This document shows, one piece after another, positions 49,813 through 58,565 of a DNA stretch of 64,000 nt. Within the stretch, counting starts at the first letter, position 1; each line of letters starts with the position of its first letter. The notes under the pieces were generated by a model. That model was not told where the DNA came from and did no database searches. It saw only the letters and a program-made list of their open reading frames with translations. The translations under genes and the position numbers were made by a program. This DNA is from Roseiconus nitratireducens (lineage in GTDB: Bacteria > Planctomycetota > Planctomycetia > Pirellulales > Pirellulaceae), in contig NZ_VWOX01000007.1 in NCBI RefSeq assembly GCF_008629675.1, positions 124,001 through 188,000 on the forward strand, given 5' to 3'.

Positions 49813-50091
49813 ATGAAGATTCGATCGCTTGCTTTGCTGTTTTCCGGTGTCTTGCTCGTAGGCGCGCTCGGTTGCGACGTCGACCAGACCGAGCAGGGAG
49901 AATTGCCGGACGTCGATGTCGACGTCAGCGGCGATCCCGGAAACATGCCTGAGTACGACGTCGAAGGACCGGAAGTCGACGCGCAGATGGAAGAGACCAC
50001 CGTCGAGGTTCCAGATGTCGATGTGGAAATGAAGGAAAAGCAAATCGAAACGCCGGACCTGGACGTGACGTTGCCGGATGAGAATGAGTAA
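49813..50091 (+). CDS. Small acidic lipoprotein
   Basis: The signal sequence (about 1-20) ends in a lipobox VGALGC, so Cys21 should be lipidated. The mature part is very acidic (repeated VDV/PDV/LPD units such as PDVDVDVSGD and PDVDVEMKEK), with no Cys pair or known fold. It may sit at the inner or outer membrane surface and bind divalent cations, which is inference from composition. Two inverted repeats follow downstream (50165-50206 and 50221-50240). Confidence 0.78.
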   Translation: MKIRSLALLFSGVLLVGALGCDVDQTEQGELPDVDVDVSGDPGNMPEYDVEGPEVDAQMEETTVEVPDVDVEMKEKQIETPDLDVTLPDENE

Positions 50092-50164
50092 GTGACGGAC
50101 GGATCACGAGCCACCGAAGGGATGGGTGGGAATCCGTCAGGATCCGAGGTGAATTCGCGGACGA

Positions 50165-50240
50165 AAGCATTCCGGCCGCAGCGCCCTGGACGGCGCCGGA
50201 ATGCTTGCCGTTGAAAGTGGGGGCTTCGCAATCGAAGCCC
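50165..50240. terminator. Two inverted repeats after the lipoprotein gene
   Basis: AAGCATTCCGGC (50165-50176) pairs with GCCGGAATGCTT (50195-50206), an 18-base loop, and GGGCTTCG (50221-50228) pairs with CGAAGCCC (50233-50240) around CAAT. Neither is followed by a T-run, so function is uncertain. Confidence 0.5.
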
Positions 50241-50401
50241 TGGGGGCCCACACAGGCGTTACACTTGAAACCGATGATCGGTTGGTGCCGACCACTCTGA
50301 AGGCGCCCGTTGCGTCCGGCTGACGGATCTTCCGTCGGGGCGCGAGTCGACGAAGTCGCACCACCGTGGCACAAATGCCGTGGTCTTTCAGGTGGAATGC
50401 G

Positions 50402-51313
50402 ATGAAGTTTGTCAAAGAGGTCTTTGCTGAGTTTTCAAGCGATCATTGCACGACCATGTCAGCGGCGTTGGCCTACTACACGGTCTTTGCCCTGGCACCG
50501 TTGTTGTATCTGTTGCTGACGGTACTGACCTATGGTCTGTACGTCGCTTACGACGCCGGTGACGCGGAGACGCGTGCCAAGCAAATGTTGGAACGACAGG
50601 CGGGGCAGTTGCTCGGCAGTGAAGCCGCGAGCGAAGAAGTTTCGCGGATCTTGATGAGGGACCAGGAATCAGGCGGTACGTGGTACAAGGTTCTGTTCAG
50701 TTTTCTCGGGATCGTGGTCGGAGCCACCGGTGTGGTGGCCGCCATCCAGGATTCGCTCAATCGAGTCTGGTCCGTGATTCCGGACCCCGAATCATCCAGC
50801 GTCGCCCACTTTCTGACCAAGCGTCTGCTGTCGTTGGCCATGATCATGGGCTTGGGGTTCCTGCTGCTGGTCTCCCTGATCGTCTCGACCGTTTTGGCCC
50901 AGATCGGGGAAAAACTGACGGCTTGGGCCGGAATTGACGCCTCGTCGGCCGACTTGATCAACCATTCGGTCCAGGCGGTGGCGACGTTTGTGATCTTCGC
51001 CGCGATATTCAAGTTCATGCCGGACGCGGTCGTGCGTTGGAAAGACGTGATGTTGGGCGCATTCTTGACCACCGTGTTGTTTCTGGTCGGACGGATCGCT
51101 TTGCAGTGGTACTTGGGGCGCGTCGATCCAGGCGCACAACTTGGTTCCGCCGCGGCCTCGTTGTCGGTCTTGTTGGTCTGGATCTACTACAGCAGCATGA
51201 TTTTCTTTTTGGGCGCCGAAGCAACCTTTGTGTACGCGAAGAATTTCGGGGGTGGCGTCGCTCCGGAGCGGGGCGCCGTGCAGGTCGTCCAAACGCTCGC
51301 GCCGCGCCAGTGA
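50402..51313 (+). CDS. YihY/BrkB-family membrane protein
   Basis: The 303-residue protein has about six membrane helices. Family landmarks are AALAYYTVFALAPLLYLLLT near the N-terminus, GATGVVAAIQDSLNRVW (about 118-134), a central FKFMPDAVVRWKD and the final SVLLVWIYYSSMIFFLGAE. These proteins were once mislabelled ribonuclease BN and are now viewed as transporters or membrane proteins of unknown substrate. ATG 50402 is chosen for the AGGTGG seven bases upstream; earlier GTG/ATG codons at 50366/50375 lack one. The repeat array begins 16 bases after the stop. Confidence 0.9.
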   Translation: MKFVKEVFAEFSSDHCTTMSAALAYYTVFALAPLLYLLLTVLTYGLYVAYDAGDAETRAKQMLERQAGQLLGSEAASEEVSRILMRDQESGGTWYKVLFSFLGIVVGATGVVAAIQDSLNRVWSVIPDPESSSVAHFLTKRLLSLAMIMGLGFLLLVSLIVSTVLAQIGEKLTAWAGIDASSADLINHSVQAVATFVIFAAIFKFMPDAVVRWKDVMLGAFLTTVLFLVGRIALQWYLGRVDPGAQLGSAAASLSVLLVWIYYSSMIFFLGAEATFVYAKNFGGGVAPERGAVQVVQTLAPRQ

Positions 51314-51328
51314 GAATCGGTTGGACAG

Positions 51329-52347
51329 CGCCACTTTGGGTGAGCCGCGTAGCGCTAGCCGCGGGTTTTCTCACCGCAACCGGCGGCTAGCGCCTCGCCG
51401 CTCATCGCACGGCAAATCACGGTGTTTTTTGATTGAAAGCTTCTCCACGCTTTGAGGCTCTTTCACGTAATTGCTTGGGGCTTCGCCCCGCTGGTTGCTG
51501 ACAGCTTTTCCTCCCTCTAAATGCAGCCTGTCTCGGTGCCCTCGGTGGCCTCTGTGGCAATACCTGCCCCATTGATCCGCAGCGGTTGGACCAACCGACG
51601 GTGTTCGGCCGCGATCCTCATTCGCTGGATCACGCCACTTTGCGTGAGCCGCGTTGTGCTAGCCGCGCGTATTCTCACCGCAACCGGCGGCTAGCGCCTC
51701 GCCGCTCATCGCACCGCAAATCACGGTGTTTTTTGATTGAAAGCTTCTCCACGCTTTGAGGCTCTTTCACGTAATTGCTTGGGGCTTCCCCCGCTGGTTG
51801 CTGACAGCTTTTCCTCCCCTCTAATGCAGCCTGTCTCGGTGCCCTCGGTGGTCTCTGTGGCAATACCTGCCCCATTGATCCGCAGCGGTTGGACCAACCG
51901 ACGGTGTTCGGCCGCGATCCTCATTCGCTGGATCACGCCACTTTGCGTGAGCCGCGTTGTGCTAGCCGCGGGTTTTCTCACCTCAACCGGCGGCTAGCGC
52001 CTCGCCGCTCATCGCACCACAAATCACGGTGTTTTTTGATTGAAAGCTTCTCCACGCTTTGAGGCTCTTTCACGTAATTGCTTGGGGCTTCCCCCGCTGG
52101 TTGCTGACAGCTTTTCCTCCCCTCTAAATGCAGCCTGTCTCGGTGCCCTCGGTGGTCTCTGTGGCAATACCTGCCCGATTGATCCGCAGCGTTTGGACCA
52201 ACCGACGGTTTTCGGCCGCGATCCTCATTCGCTGGATAACGCCACTTTGCTTGAGCCGCGTGGCGCTAGCCGCGGGTTTTCTCACCTCCACCGGCGGCTA
52301 GCGCCTCGCCGCTCATTGCCCTGCAAATCACGGCGTTGTCCACTGAA
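51329..52347 (+). repeat. Tandem array of a ~304-bp unit (3 full copies plus partial)
   Basis: Unit starts are at 51329, 51633, 51936 and 52240 (periods 304, 303, 304). The fourth copy covers only the first ~108 bases. Copies differ by scattered substitutions and single-base gaps. Each begins with a family-1 hairpin (GGCGCTAGCCG / CGGCTAGCGCC arms, 52262-52272 and 52295-52305 in the last) and contains a 'ctctgtggc' type segment common in planctomycete intergenic DNA. Short frames in both strands repeat with it and are not credible genes. The region 51314-52466 holds no other feature. Confidence 0.92.
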
Positions 52348-52466
52348 AGTGATGCCGTCCAGCTTGCCGCCGGACTGACAACTCAACCCTGATTGGAGCG
52401 AGATTTGCAGACGAACAGGTCCGTGCCGGGGAAACGCTTGTGAACGTTTGAATTGAGAGGGCGGTT

Positions 52467-53690
52467 TTGCAGACCGAGACACCGACGGAACGCCGTGATG
52501 TAGATCGGCATCAAGAATCAGAACCGTCCGAAATACGACGAACGGACGAAGGCGACCTGCGCGACCTTTGGGTCGCCATGAATCGCCGCAGCGTGGTGAC
52601 GCAATGGATCATGACATCGGTCGCCGCATGCTTGGCACTTTACTTTGCCAGCGAATTCCTGGTGCCCATCACCATCGCCCTGTTGGGATACCTGACGTTG
52701 CGCAACCTGGTGGTCCGAATGTGCAAGCTGGGCGTGCCCCGGACGCTGTCGGCGATGCTGACCATGATCATTTTGGTGGCAATCGGCGGGACCGCGATCG
52801 TGTTGCTGTACTCGCCGGCACAGCAATGGCTGACGACGGCACCGGCAACGGTGGGAAGGGTCCAGGAAAAGATCCGCCAGATTCGTCAACCGCTGGAGAC
52901 GATCGACAAGGCGACCGAAGAGTTGAATTCTGATGCTTCCGAAGACGCGGAGTTGGAAGTCCAGGTCGATCAGCCCCAGCTGATCAGCTCTGACGTTGTG
53001 CTGACCCGGACGGGCAACATGCTTCTGTTGATTGCGGTGATCGCCGTCACGACCTTCTTTCTTCTGGCGACCGGCGACGAGATCCTCAACCGCGGATTGC
53101 GAATCCTGCCCACCGATGAGGATCGTGACAAAGCAATCGAGTTGGCCAGCAACATTCACGACGCCGTCGGGTCTTACTTGATGCACATCACCGTCATCAA
53201 CATCGGCCTCGGGATTGTGGTCAGCGTCGCGATGTGGCTGTTGGGAATGCCCACGCCGGTGTTGTGGGGCGCGATCGCCACCTTGTTCAACTTCGTGCCC
53301 TACGTCGGGCCGCTCGCAGCCAGCGGAGTTGTTTTCATCGCCGCGGTGGGCGAGTTCGATTCGTTCACGTACGCGGCGGGGGTCGCCGTCGTGTTTTGGT
53401 TGATCACCGCGGTCGAAGGCCAATTCGTGACGCCGTCGGTGCTCGGCAAGAACTTGGAACTGGGGCCCGTGGTCGTGTTGATCTCGGTGGCGTTCTGGGG
53501 ATTCATGTGGGGCATTCCCGGCGTCTTCATTGCCGTGCCGTTGGTCATCGCGATGCGGCTAGTGTTCGATTGTTTTGAGACGACCAAGCCGGTCGCTACG
53601 TTGCTCGGCAGCAGCGAATGCGAGCCGCCCGATTGCGATCAGCAGTTGGAAGACCACGAAGAGCTCGCGGAGATGGCCTCGGCGGACTAG
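52467..53690 (+). CDS. AI-2E-family transporter (PerM/TqsA-like)
   Basis: The 407 residues have about eight membrane helices with the family layout: two near the N-terminus (about 45-110), a polar central helical stretch (about 125-175) and a C-terminal bundle with FNFVPYVGPLAASGVVFIAA and FWGFMWGIPGVFIAVPLVI. Members export autoinducer-2 or act as Na+/H+ or unknown exporters; this one cannot be assigned a substrate. The start is taken as TTG 52467 with AGAGG six bases before; an ATG at 52578 would drop the polar head. It follows the 304-bp repeat array. Confidence 0.9.
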   Translation: MQTETPTERRDVDRHQESEPSEIRRTDEGDLRDLWVAMNRRSVVTQWIMTSVAACLALYFASEFLVPITIALLGYLTLRNLVVRMCKLGVPRTLSAMLTMIILVAIGGTAIVLLYSPAQQWLTTAPATVGRVQEKIRQIRQPLETIDKATEELNSDASEDAELEVQVDQPQLISSDVVLTRTGNMLLLIAVIAVTTFFLLATGDEILNRGLRILPTDEDRDKAIELASNIHDAVGSYLMHITVINIGLGIVVSVAMWLLGMPTPVLWGAIATLFNFVPYVGPLAASGVVFIAAVGEFDSFTYAAGVAVVFWLITAVEGQFVTPSVLGKNLELGPVVVLISVAFWGFMWGIPGVFIAVPLVIAMRLVFDCFETTKPVATLLGSSECEPPDCDQQLEDHEELAEMASAD

Positions 53691-54062
53691 CCCCGAACCA
53701 CGTTCGGTTCGCAAAGCCCAACCGCGTGTCGGTTTTTGATCGTCGCCTTTCACTCCGTGAAAGTTGCGATCCAACCCGCTGTTTTGCGGGCAGAAGTCAA
53801 AAATGCAGCACGCCCTGCCGGCGAATGATCCCAGTGCCAAAGCGGACCTGTCGTTCTTGAATGACAGGCGTTGGCCTCTGTCGCCCGACACCCCCAGCCG
53901 ACTTCGGTTACGAACGGCGCGCGTTGCGTGGGGGATTCCCCAGGCCGCCGCATGCTGGCGATCGATGGCGCAGGTGGCCGTCGGGTCGGCTAAAATGGCC
54001 CCGGCTTCGCAATCGGTCGAAGCATCCCGCCAAGAATTTCTCACCTCCGTACCCACCGCCGA
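53691..54062. other. Intergenic region
   Basis: About 370 bases. It holds a short inverted repeat CTTTCAC (53747-53753) / GTGAAAG (53757-53763). No credible gene. Confidence 0.45.
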
Positions 54063-55376
54063 ATGATGACCAGACGTCGATTTCTTAAACACTCCGCCGC
54101 CGCTATCACCACCGCGACTTTGTCCTCCGGAGTCTGGAGCGAGGTGCCTGCCGCGGATTCGCTTTCGGCGAACCAGAAGTTGAAACTCTTGTGCGTGGGC
54201 ACGGCCAATCGCGCCCGAGCCAATATTGAAGGGGTGGACCAGGAAGACATTGTGGCACTGTGCGATGTCGATGGACGGTACCTGGAGGCGGCCAAAAGCA
54301 AGTACGCCTCGGCAGCCACCTATCGAGACTATCGCGAAATGATCGATGCCGAAGCGGACAAGGCGGACGCGATCGTCATTGCCACGGCGGACCACAACCA
54401 CGCCCCCGCGGCGATCCGTGCCATCGGTTCGGGGCTGCACTGTTATTGCGAAAAGCCGCTGACCCACACCGTTCATGAAGCGCGGGTGATCGCCGAGGCG
54501 GCCAAGCAGGCCGGTGTGGTGACCCAAATGGGAACGCAGATCCACGCGGGCGACAATTACCGTCGGGTGGTCGAAATCATCCGATCCAAAGCAATCGGAG
54601 ATGTCCAAGAAGTTCACGTGTGGGTCGGCAAGGGATGGGGCGGCGGCGATCGCCCCGAGCACGGTGACGTTCCGCCACCGCACTTGGACTGGGATCTCTG
54701 GCTGGGTCCGGCTCCCGAGCGGCCGTACGCCGAAGGCCGTTATCATCCGGCCAATTGGCGTCGCTGGTGGGACTTCGGGCAAGGCACCCTGGGCGACATG
54801 GGGTGCCACTACATGGACCTGCCGTTCTGGGCGCTGGATCTTCGCCATCCGACCCACGTCCGCGCCGAGGGGCCCGAGGTGCATCCGGAGACCTGCCCGT
54901 TGGGGCTGAAAGTCCATTACCAATTTCCCGCCCGCGGCGACGCACCGCCGGTCAAGCTGACGTGGTACGACGGCAACCTGGTTCCAAGTCAGGTCAACGG
55001 GAAAGAGGTGCCCGGTAGCGGTGTGATGTTTGTCGGGGATGCGGGCGAGATGTTCGCCAACTACGGCAGTTACCGGCTGTACCCCGAGGAAAAATTCCAG
55101 GGCTACGAGCCTCCCCCGGCCACCATTCCCCGTTCAATCGGGCACCACCGCGAGTGGATCCAGGCCTGCAAAGAGGGCGGTGAGACCACGTGCAACTTTG
55201 ACTATTCGGGGGCGCTCACCGAATCGGTGCTGTTGGGGAATGTCGCGTTTCGCGCCGGCAAGCCGTTGCGTTGGGACGCCAAGCAATTGCGCGCCACGAA
55301 CTGTCCGGAAGCCGACGCGTTGATTCGCAAGCAATACCGCTCCGGATGGGAAGTCGCCGCCGAGCTACCGGTGTGA
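54063..55376 (+). CDS. Gfo/Idh/MocA-family dehydrogenase with TAT signal
   Basis: The N-terminus MMTRRRFLKHSAAAITTATL is a twin-arginine signal, so the enzyme is exported folded. The Rossmann part (about 35-165) and the catalytic EKPLTHTVHEA segment (about 137-147) are family hallmarks. The C-terminal alpha/beta domain has DLGCHYMDLPFWALD-like and KEGGETTCNFDYSGALTES segments. Members oxidise or reduce sugars with NAD(P); exported planctomycete versions are very common and usually uncharacterised. The next gene on the opposite strand is a sulfatase-esterase, so sugar metabolism is plausible. Confidence 0.9.
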   Translation: MMTRRRFLKHSAAAITTATLSSGVWSEVPAADSLSANQKLKLLCVGTANRARANIEGVDQEDIVALCDVDGRYLEAAKSKYASAATYRDYREMIDAEADKADAIVIATADHNHAPAAIRAIGSGLHCYCEKPLTHTVHEARVIAEAAKQAGVVTQMGTQIHAGDNYRRVVEIIRSKAIGDVQEVHVWVGKGWGGGDRPEHGDVPPPHLDWDLWLGPAPERPYAEGRYHPANWRRWWDFGQGTLGDMGCHYMDLPFWALDLRHPTHVRAEGPEVHPETCPLGLKVHYQFPARGDAPPVKLTWYDGNLVPSQVNGKEVPGSGVMFVGDAGEMFANYGSYRLYPEEKFQGYEPPPATIPRSIGHHREWIQACKEGGETTCNFDYSGALTESVLLGNVAFRAGKPLRWDAKQLRATNCPEADALIRKQYRSGWEVAAELPV

Positions 55377-55402
55377 CGCTCTTTCTTGCGAGCCTCCTGT
55401 AG

Positions 55403-55449
55403 CCGCCGTCGCCAGACGGCGGAAGCATTCCCATTGCCACGCTCTGGCG
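55403..55449. repeat. Family-3-like hairpins between convergent genes
   Basis: CCGCCGTC (55403-55410) and GACGGCGG (55415-55422) pair around GCCA, the same loop as family 3, and 55438-55449 matches the family-3 core in reverse complement. It may terminate both convergent genes. Confidence 0.6.
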
Positions 55450-55512
55450 ACCGCGCCGGTCTCGAACCGCGCCGCGCTCGCCAGCCCATTAGGAACTCGC
55501 CCGATTCGTCCC

Positions 55513-58050
55513 TCACGGCTGCTCGCCCAGCGACTGGAACGCGCGGGCATACCGTTTTCCGAATTCCACCAAGGACCGGCGATCGAAGTGGACGCCGTCC
55601 GATCGCAGCGTCAGCCCGTCGGACGGAACGAACGCCGCGGCGGACAGTTCTTTGGCGACGTCTCGGTGCGCCTGGTCAACGCGTTGCCTGGCATCGCTCC
55701 ATTGGCCGTCGTCGGGCTGCGCCAATTGGCCGATCACGATCGGAGTATCCTGGCCGACCAGATCTCGCAGCCGAACGAACAACTCTTTCAGGGCCGCGTG
55801 ATACTGGGCGGCTCGATTGGGATTGGAGTCGGATTCTCCCTGGTGCCAGAGGATGCCTTGGATGCTTCCCTGCTGTTGGGCCAGCTTGATTCGTTCGACG
55901 GCGTCGTCGTACGGATGGGAACGCGTCTGATCATGGAATCCGCCGGGTTGCCAACTGGAAATCGGGGACCCTCCGACGGCGCAGGGGATCAGACCGATCG
56001 TCACGTCGGGATTGGCTTTCGCCAGTTGTCTCGCAAAGGCGCGGCCAAGTCCGACGCCCGCGACCGACTTGTCGAAGTGCACCGGATCGACCGCCGGGAT
56101 CCACTGGCCGGATGCGTCCAGCATCAGGATCCGGGGGTCAGGAAGTTCGTCTTCCGGAAGCACGTTGGCGCGTCCGGCCATGTTCGATTGACCGGCCAGC
56201 ACAAACAGGTGGAACTTGTCTTTCGCGGGGATCTCGGCTCGCGTGACCGTGATCCCGCCGACTTCCAGCGGTTCGCCACCTTCGGCGGTCCGCCGCAGAG
56301 TCAATTCGTGGACTCCGGAACCGACGTCAACGGTGCCCAGTGACTGGGATCCGAAGCTTTGCATCAGCCGCGGGGTAGATTCCGAATCCAAATCGGGACG
56401 CACGCGACGATCCGGTGCCGATCGTTTCAATCGTGTGGTGGTCTCGCTTTCTCCGACAGCTGCGACCACTTCGGCATCGCCTTGCGGACTGACGTAGTGA
56501 AGACGCAGGTGGTAGCGTCCGGGCGCCGGGACGCGGATGGTCCAGGCGATACGATCCTGAGGCGATTGCCAGCGGTCGATCCAGTCGTGGGCCCATCCGT
56601 TGCCGTTGGCAAATTGGACGTCGCCGTCAAGTTGGGCATCGACCGCGGGCAGAAAGGTGGCAAGGCGGGGGGAAATCGGCGCCGGCCTCGGAGCCGTGAT
56701 GACGGGTGTGACCGTTTCAACGTAGCGATCGATCTGGCCGCGAAGCTGCTGTGCCACGTCCGGATACTGCTCGGCGACGTCGTGGTCTTGTCCCGGGTCG
56801 GCTTGCATATCGAACAACGCCGTTTTCCCCTTTTCGATCGTCAAGCGGAAACGGTTGGTCCGCGCCGCGGCTCGACCGAAGGATTCCAGTCCGGATTTGT
56901 CGGGGCGATAGGTCAGCAACGTTCGATCGGTCAGCGCGGGATCGGAACCTTCGGCAATCAGCTGAGCCAGGCTTTGGCCGTCAAGCGGCTGTTTCGACTC
57001 AACCGACAGCCCGCACCACTCGGCCAGCGTCGGCAGCAGATCGATGTGGGCGGTGATTTGCGCGATGTGCCGGGGCGTCAACTTGGCCGGCCAACGGATC
57101 AGGCAGGGGACGCGGCAACCTCCTTCGTGAACGCTGCCCTTGGCGCCACGCATGCCGCCGTTAAACCGTTTTCCGTTGGGCCCGTTGTCGGTCAGGAAGA
57201 TCACGATCGTGTCGTCGGCGACCTGTTGCTGGTCCAAGGCGGCCAGCAGTCGACCGACGTTCTGATCGATGTTTTCCACCATCGCGTACACCGCCGCGGT
57301 CTTCTCAGAGATTTCGCCGGTGTTGTAGCGATCAAACAGTTCCTGGGGGACTTGGAACGGTCCGTGGGGCGCGTTGTAAGGCACGTAGCAGAAGAACGGC
57401 TGATCACGGTCGCGACGCAGGAAGTCGATGGCCTGATTGGTCAGCACATCGGTGATGTATCCTCGGGTTTGGACCGGCGTGCGGTCACGTTGCAGGACGG
57501 CGTCGTGGTAAAGGTTGGTGTGCCCACCACAAAAGCCGAAAAAGGTTTCAAAACCTTGGCCGATCGGATCCAGTGCTGGTTGGGCACCGTTGTGCCACTT
57601 GCCAAAACAACCCGTCGCGTAGCCCGCATCGCGGAATACTTCGGCCATCGTCGTTTCCCCGGCCCGCATCACCTCGCGGCGTCCCGTCACCCCGGCGACG
57701 CCGGTTCGTTCCGGATAGCGGCCCGTCAAAAGTGCGGCCCGGGTGGGGGCGCAAACCGGAGAAACGTAGAAGCGGTCCAGTTCCACGCTTTCACCCGCCA
57801 GGGAATCCAGCACCGGCGTTTGAACGATGGCGTTGCCGTGCGATCCGAGGTCACCCCATCCCTGATCGTCGGTCATGATCAGCAACACGTTGGGGCGGTC
57901 GGTCGCCTCCGCCTGGACGACGGTCGACGGCACGGCTTGCACCGCCAGGGCTGCCAAGGCCGCAAGTGCCAGCGTCACCATTCGGTGCAGCGGATGACGT
58001 GGGAAAGACCGGCGGCAACCGGCCTTTGTCCAGGCAAGGAGGTGAATCAT
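55513..58050 (-). CDS. Exported sulfatase fused to a sialate O-acetylesterase (SASA)-type domain
   Basis: After a signal region (about 24-47) comes a type I sulfatase domain (about 50-460) with the metal-binding TDDQ and the formylglycine motif CAPTR (C100), so an anaerobic or FGE-type maturase is needed. A beta-rich linker module (about 480-605) resembles a carbohydrate-binding fold. The last part (about 612-845) is a SASA/GDSL-type esterase with GQSNMAG (S622), WHQGESD and a terminal DGVHFD supplying Asp-His. One polypeptide could thus remove sulfate and acetyl (or similar) groups from a polysaccharide. Each domain is common in planctomycetes; the fusion is notable. Confidence 0.92.
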   Translation of the reverse strand: MIHLLAWTKAGCRRSFPRHPLHRMVTLALAALAALAVQAVPSTVVQAEATDRPNVLLIMTDDQGWGDLGSHGNAIVQTPVLDSLAGESVELDRFYVSPVCAPTRAALLTGRYPERTGVAGVTGRREVMRAGETTMAEVFRDAGYATGCFGKWHNGAQPALDPIGQGFETFFGFCGGHTNLYHDAVLQRDRTPVQTRGYITDVLTNQAIDFLRRDRDQPFFCYVPYNAPHGPFQVPQELFDRYNTGEISEKTAAVYAMVENIDQNVGRLLAALDQQQVADDTIVIFLTDNGPNGKRFNGGMRGAKGSVHEGGCRVPCLIRWPAKLTPRHIAQITAHIDLLPTLAEWCGLSVESKQPLDGQSLAQLIAEGSDPALTDRTLLTYRPDKSGLESFGRAAARTNRFRLTIEKGKTALFDMQADPGQDHDVAEQYPDVAQQLRGQIDRYVETVTPVITAPRPAPISPRLATFLPAVDAQLDGDVQFANGNGWAHDWIDRWQSPQDRIAWTIRVPAPGRYHLRLHYVSPQGDAEVVAAVGESETTTRLKRSAPDRRVRPDLDSESTPRLMQSFGSQSLGTVDVGSGVHELTLRRTAEGGEPLEVGGITVTRAEIPAKDKFHLFVLAGQSNMAGRANVLPEDELPDPRILMLDASGQWIPAVDPVHFDKSVAGVGLGRAFARQLAKANPDVTIGLIPCAVGGSPISSWQPGGFHDQTRSHPYDDAVERIKLAQQQGSIQGILWHQGESDSNPNRAAQYHAALKELFVRLRDLVGQDTPIVIGQLAQPDDGQWSDARQRVDQAHRDVAKELSAAAFVPSDGLTLRSDGVHFDRRSLVEFGKRYARAFQSLGEQP

Positions 58051-58565
58051 CGTGGGTCCTATCGTTTTGAATGCGGCATTTATCAGTGCGGAATTGGCTG
58101 CAGCGAGCGTGTTCGGCAGCGATCCGGAGGCAAAGATTCTAGCCCATCCGACGTGACCAGCGAATCATCGTCCGTCCAACGGACGGCCAGGGGCGAAGCC
58201 CCGATCAGTTGACCAGCCCAGCCCAACGGGCTGGGAAGCGGAACAGAAAGGAACGCGAGGGCCAACGGCCCGATCCATTGTTTTCGGTGGAGAGAGGAAC
58301 GGGGGCGGATCACATCCGAAGCCGGGGAATAACTCGTCGATCGCCGAACGAAATGACGCTCCGGTGTCGGCCACCGGAGTGGAGTGTCAGACTGTCCAAA
58401 ACCGCTTCGGTGAGAATGACCAAAGCCGATTTACGTGACAGCCGGAGCGTTCGACTTGTCCAACCAATGTGGGCTACCGTCTGGTCGAGCGGGATTTGGC
58501 TTGGCCGAGATCACGACCTCTCATTCCTGTTTGGATCGCTTCCAATGCCAATGCTCCACATACGC
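58051..58565. other. Intergenic region with four hairpins
   Basis: Four GC-rich hairpins with AAC or GAA triloops lie at 58172-58186, 58190-58202, 58217-58235 and 58259-58271, between two leftward genes. They could form a composite terminator of the dockerin gene region or a 5' structure of the sulfatase transcript. No gene seen. Confidence 0.6.

Noticed and set aside
50402..51313. Ribonuclease BN
   Set aside because: This is an old mislabel of the YihY/BrkB membrane family; no nuclease motif is present.
51737..52378. Repeated frames of 86-112 residues in the tandem array
   Set aside because: They recur once per repeat unit on both strands and have no ribosome site; artefacts of the array.
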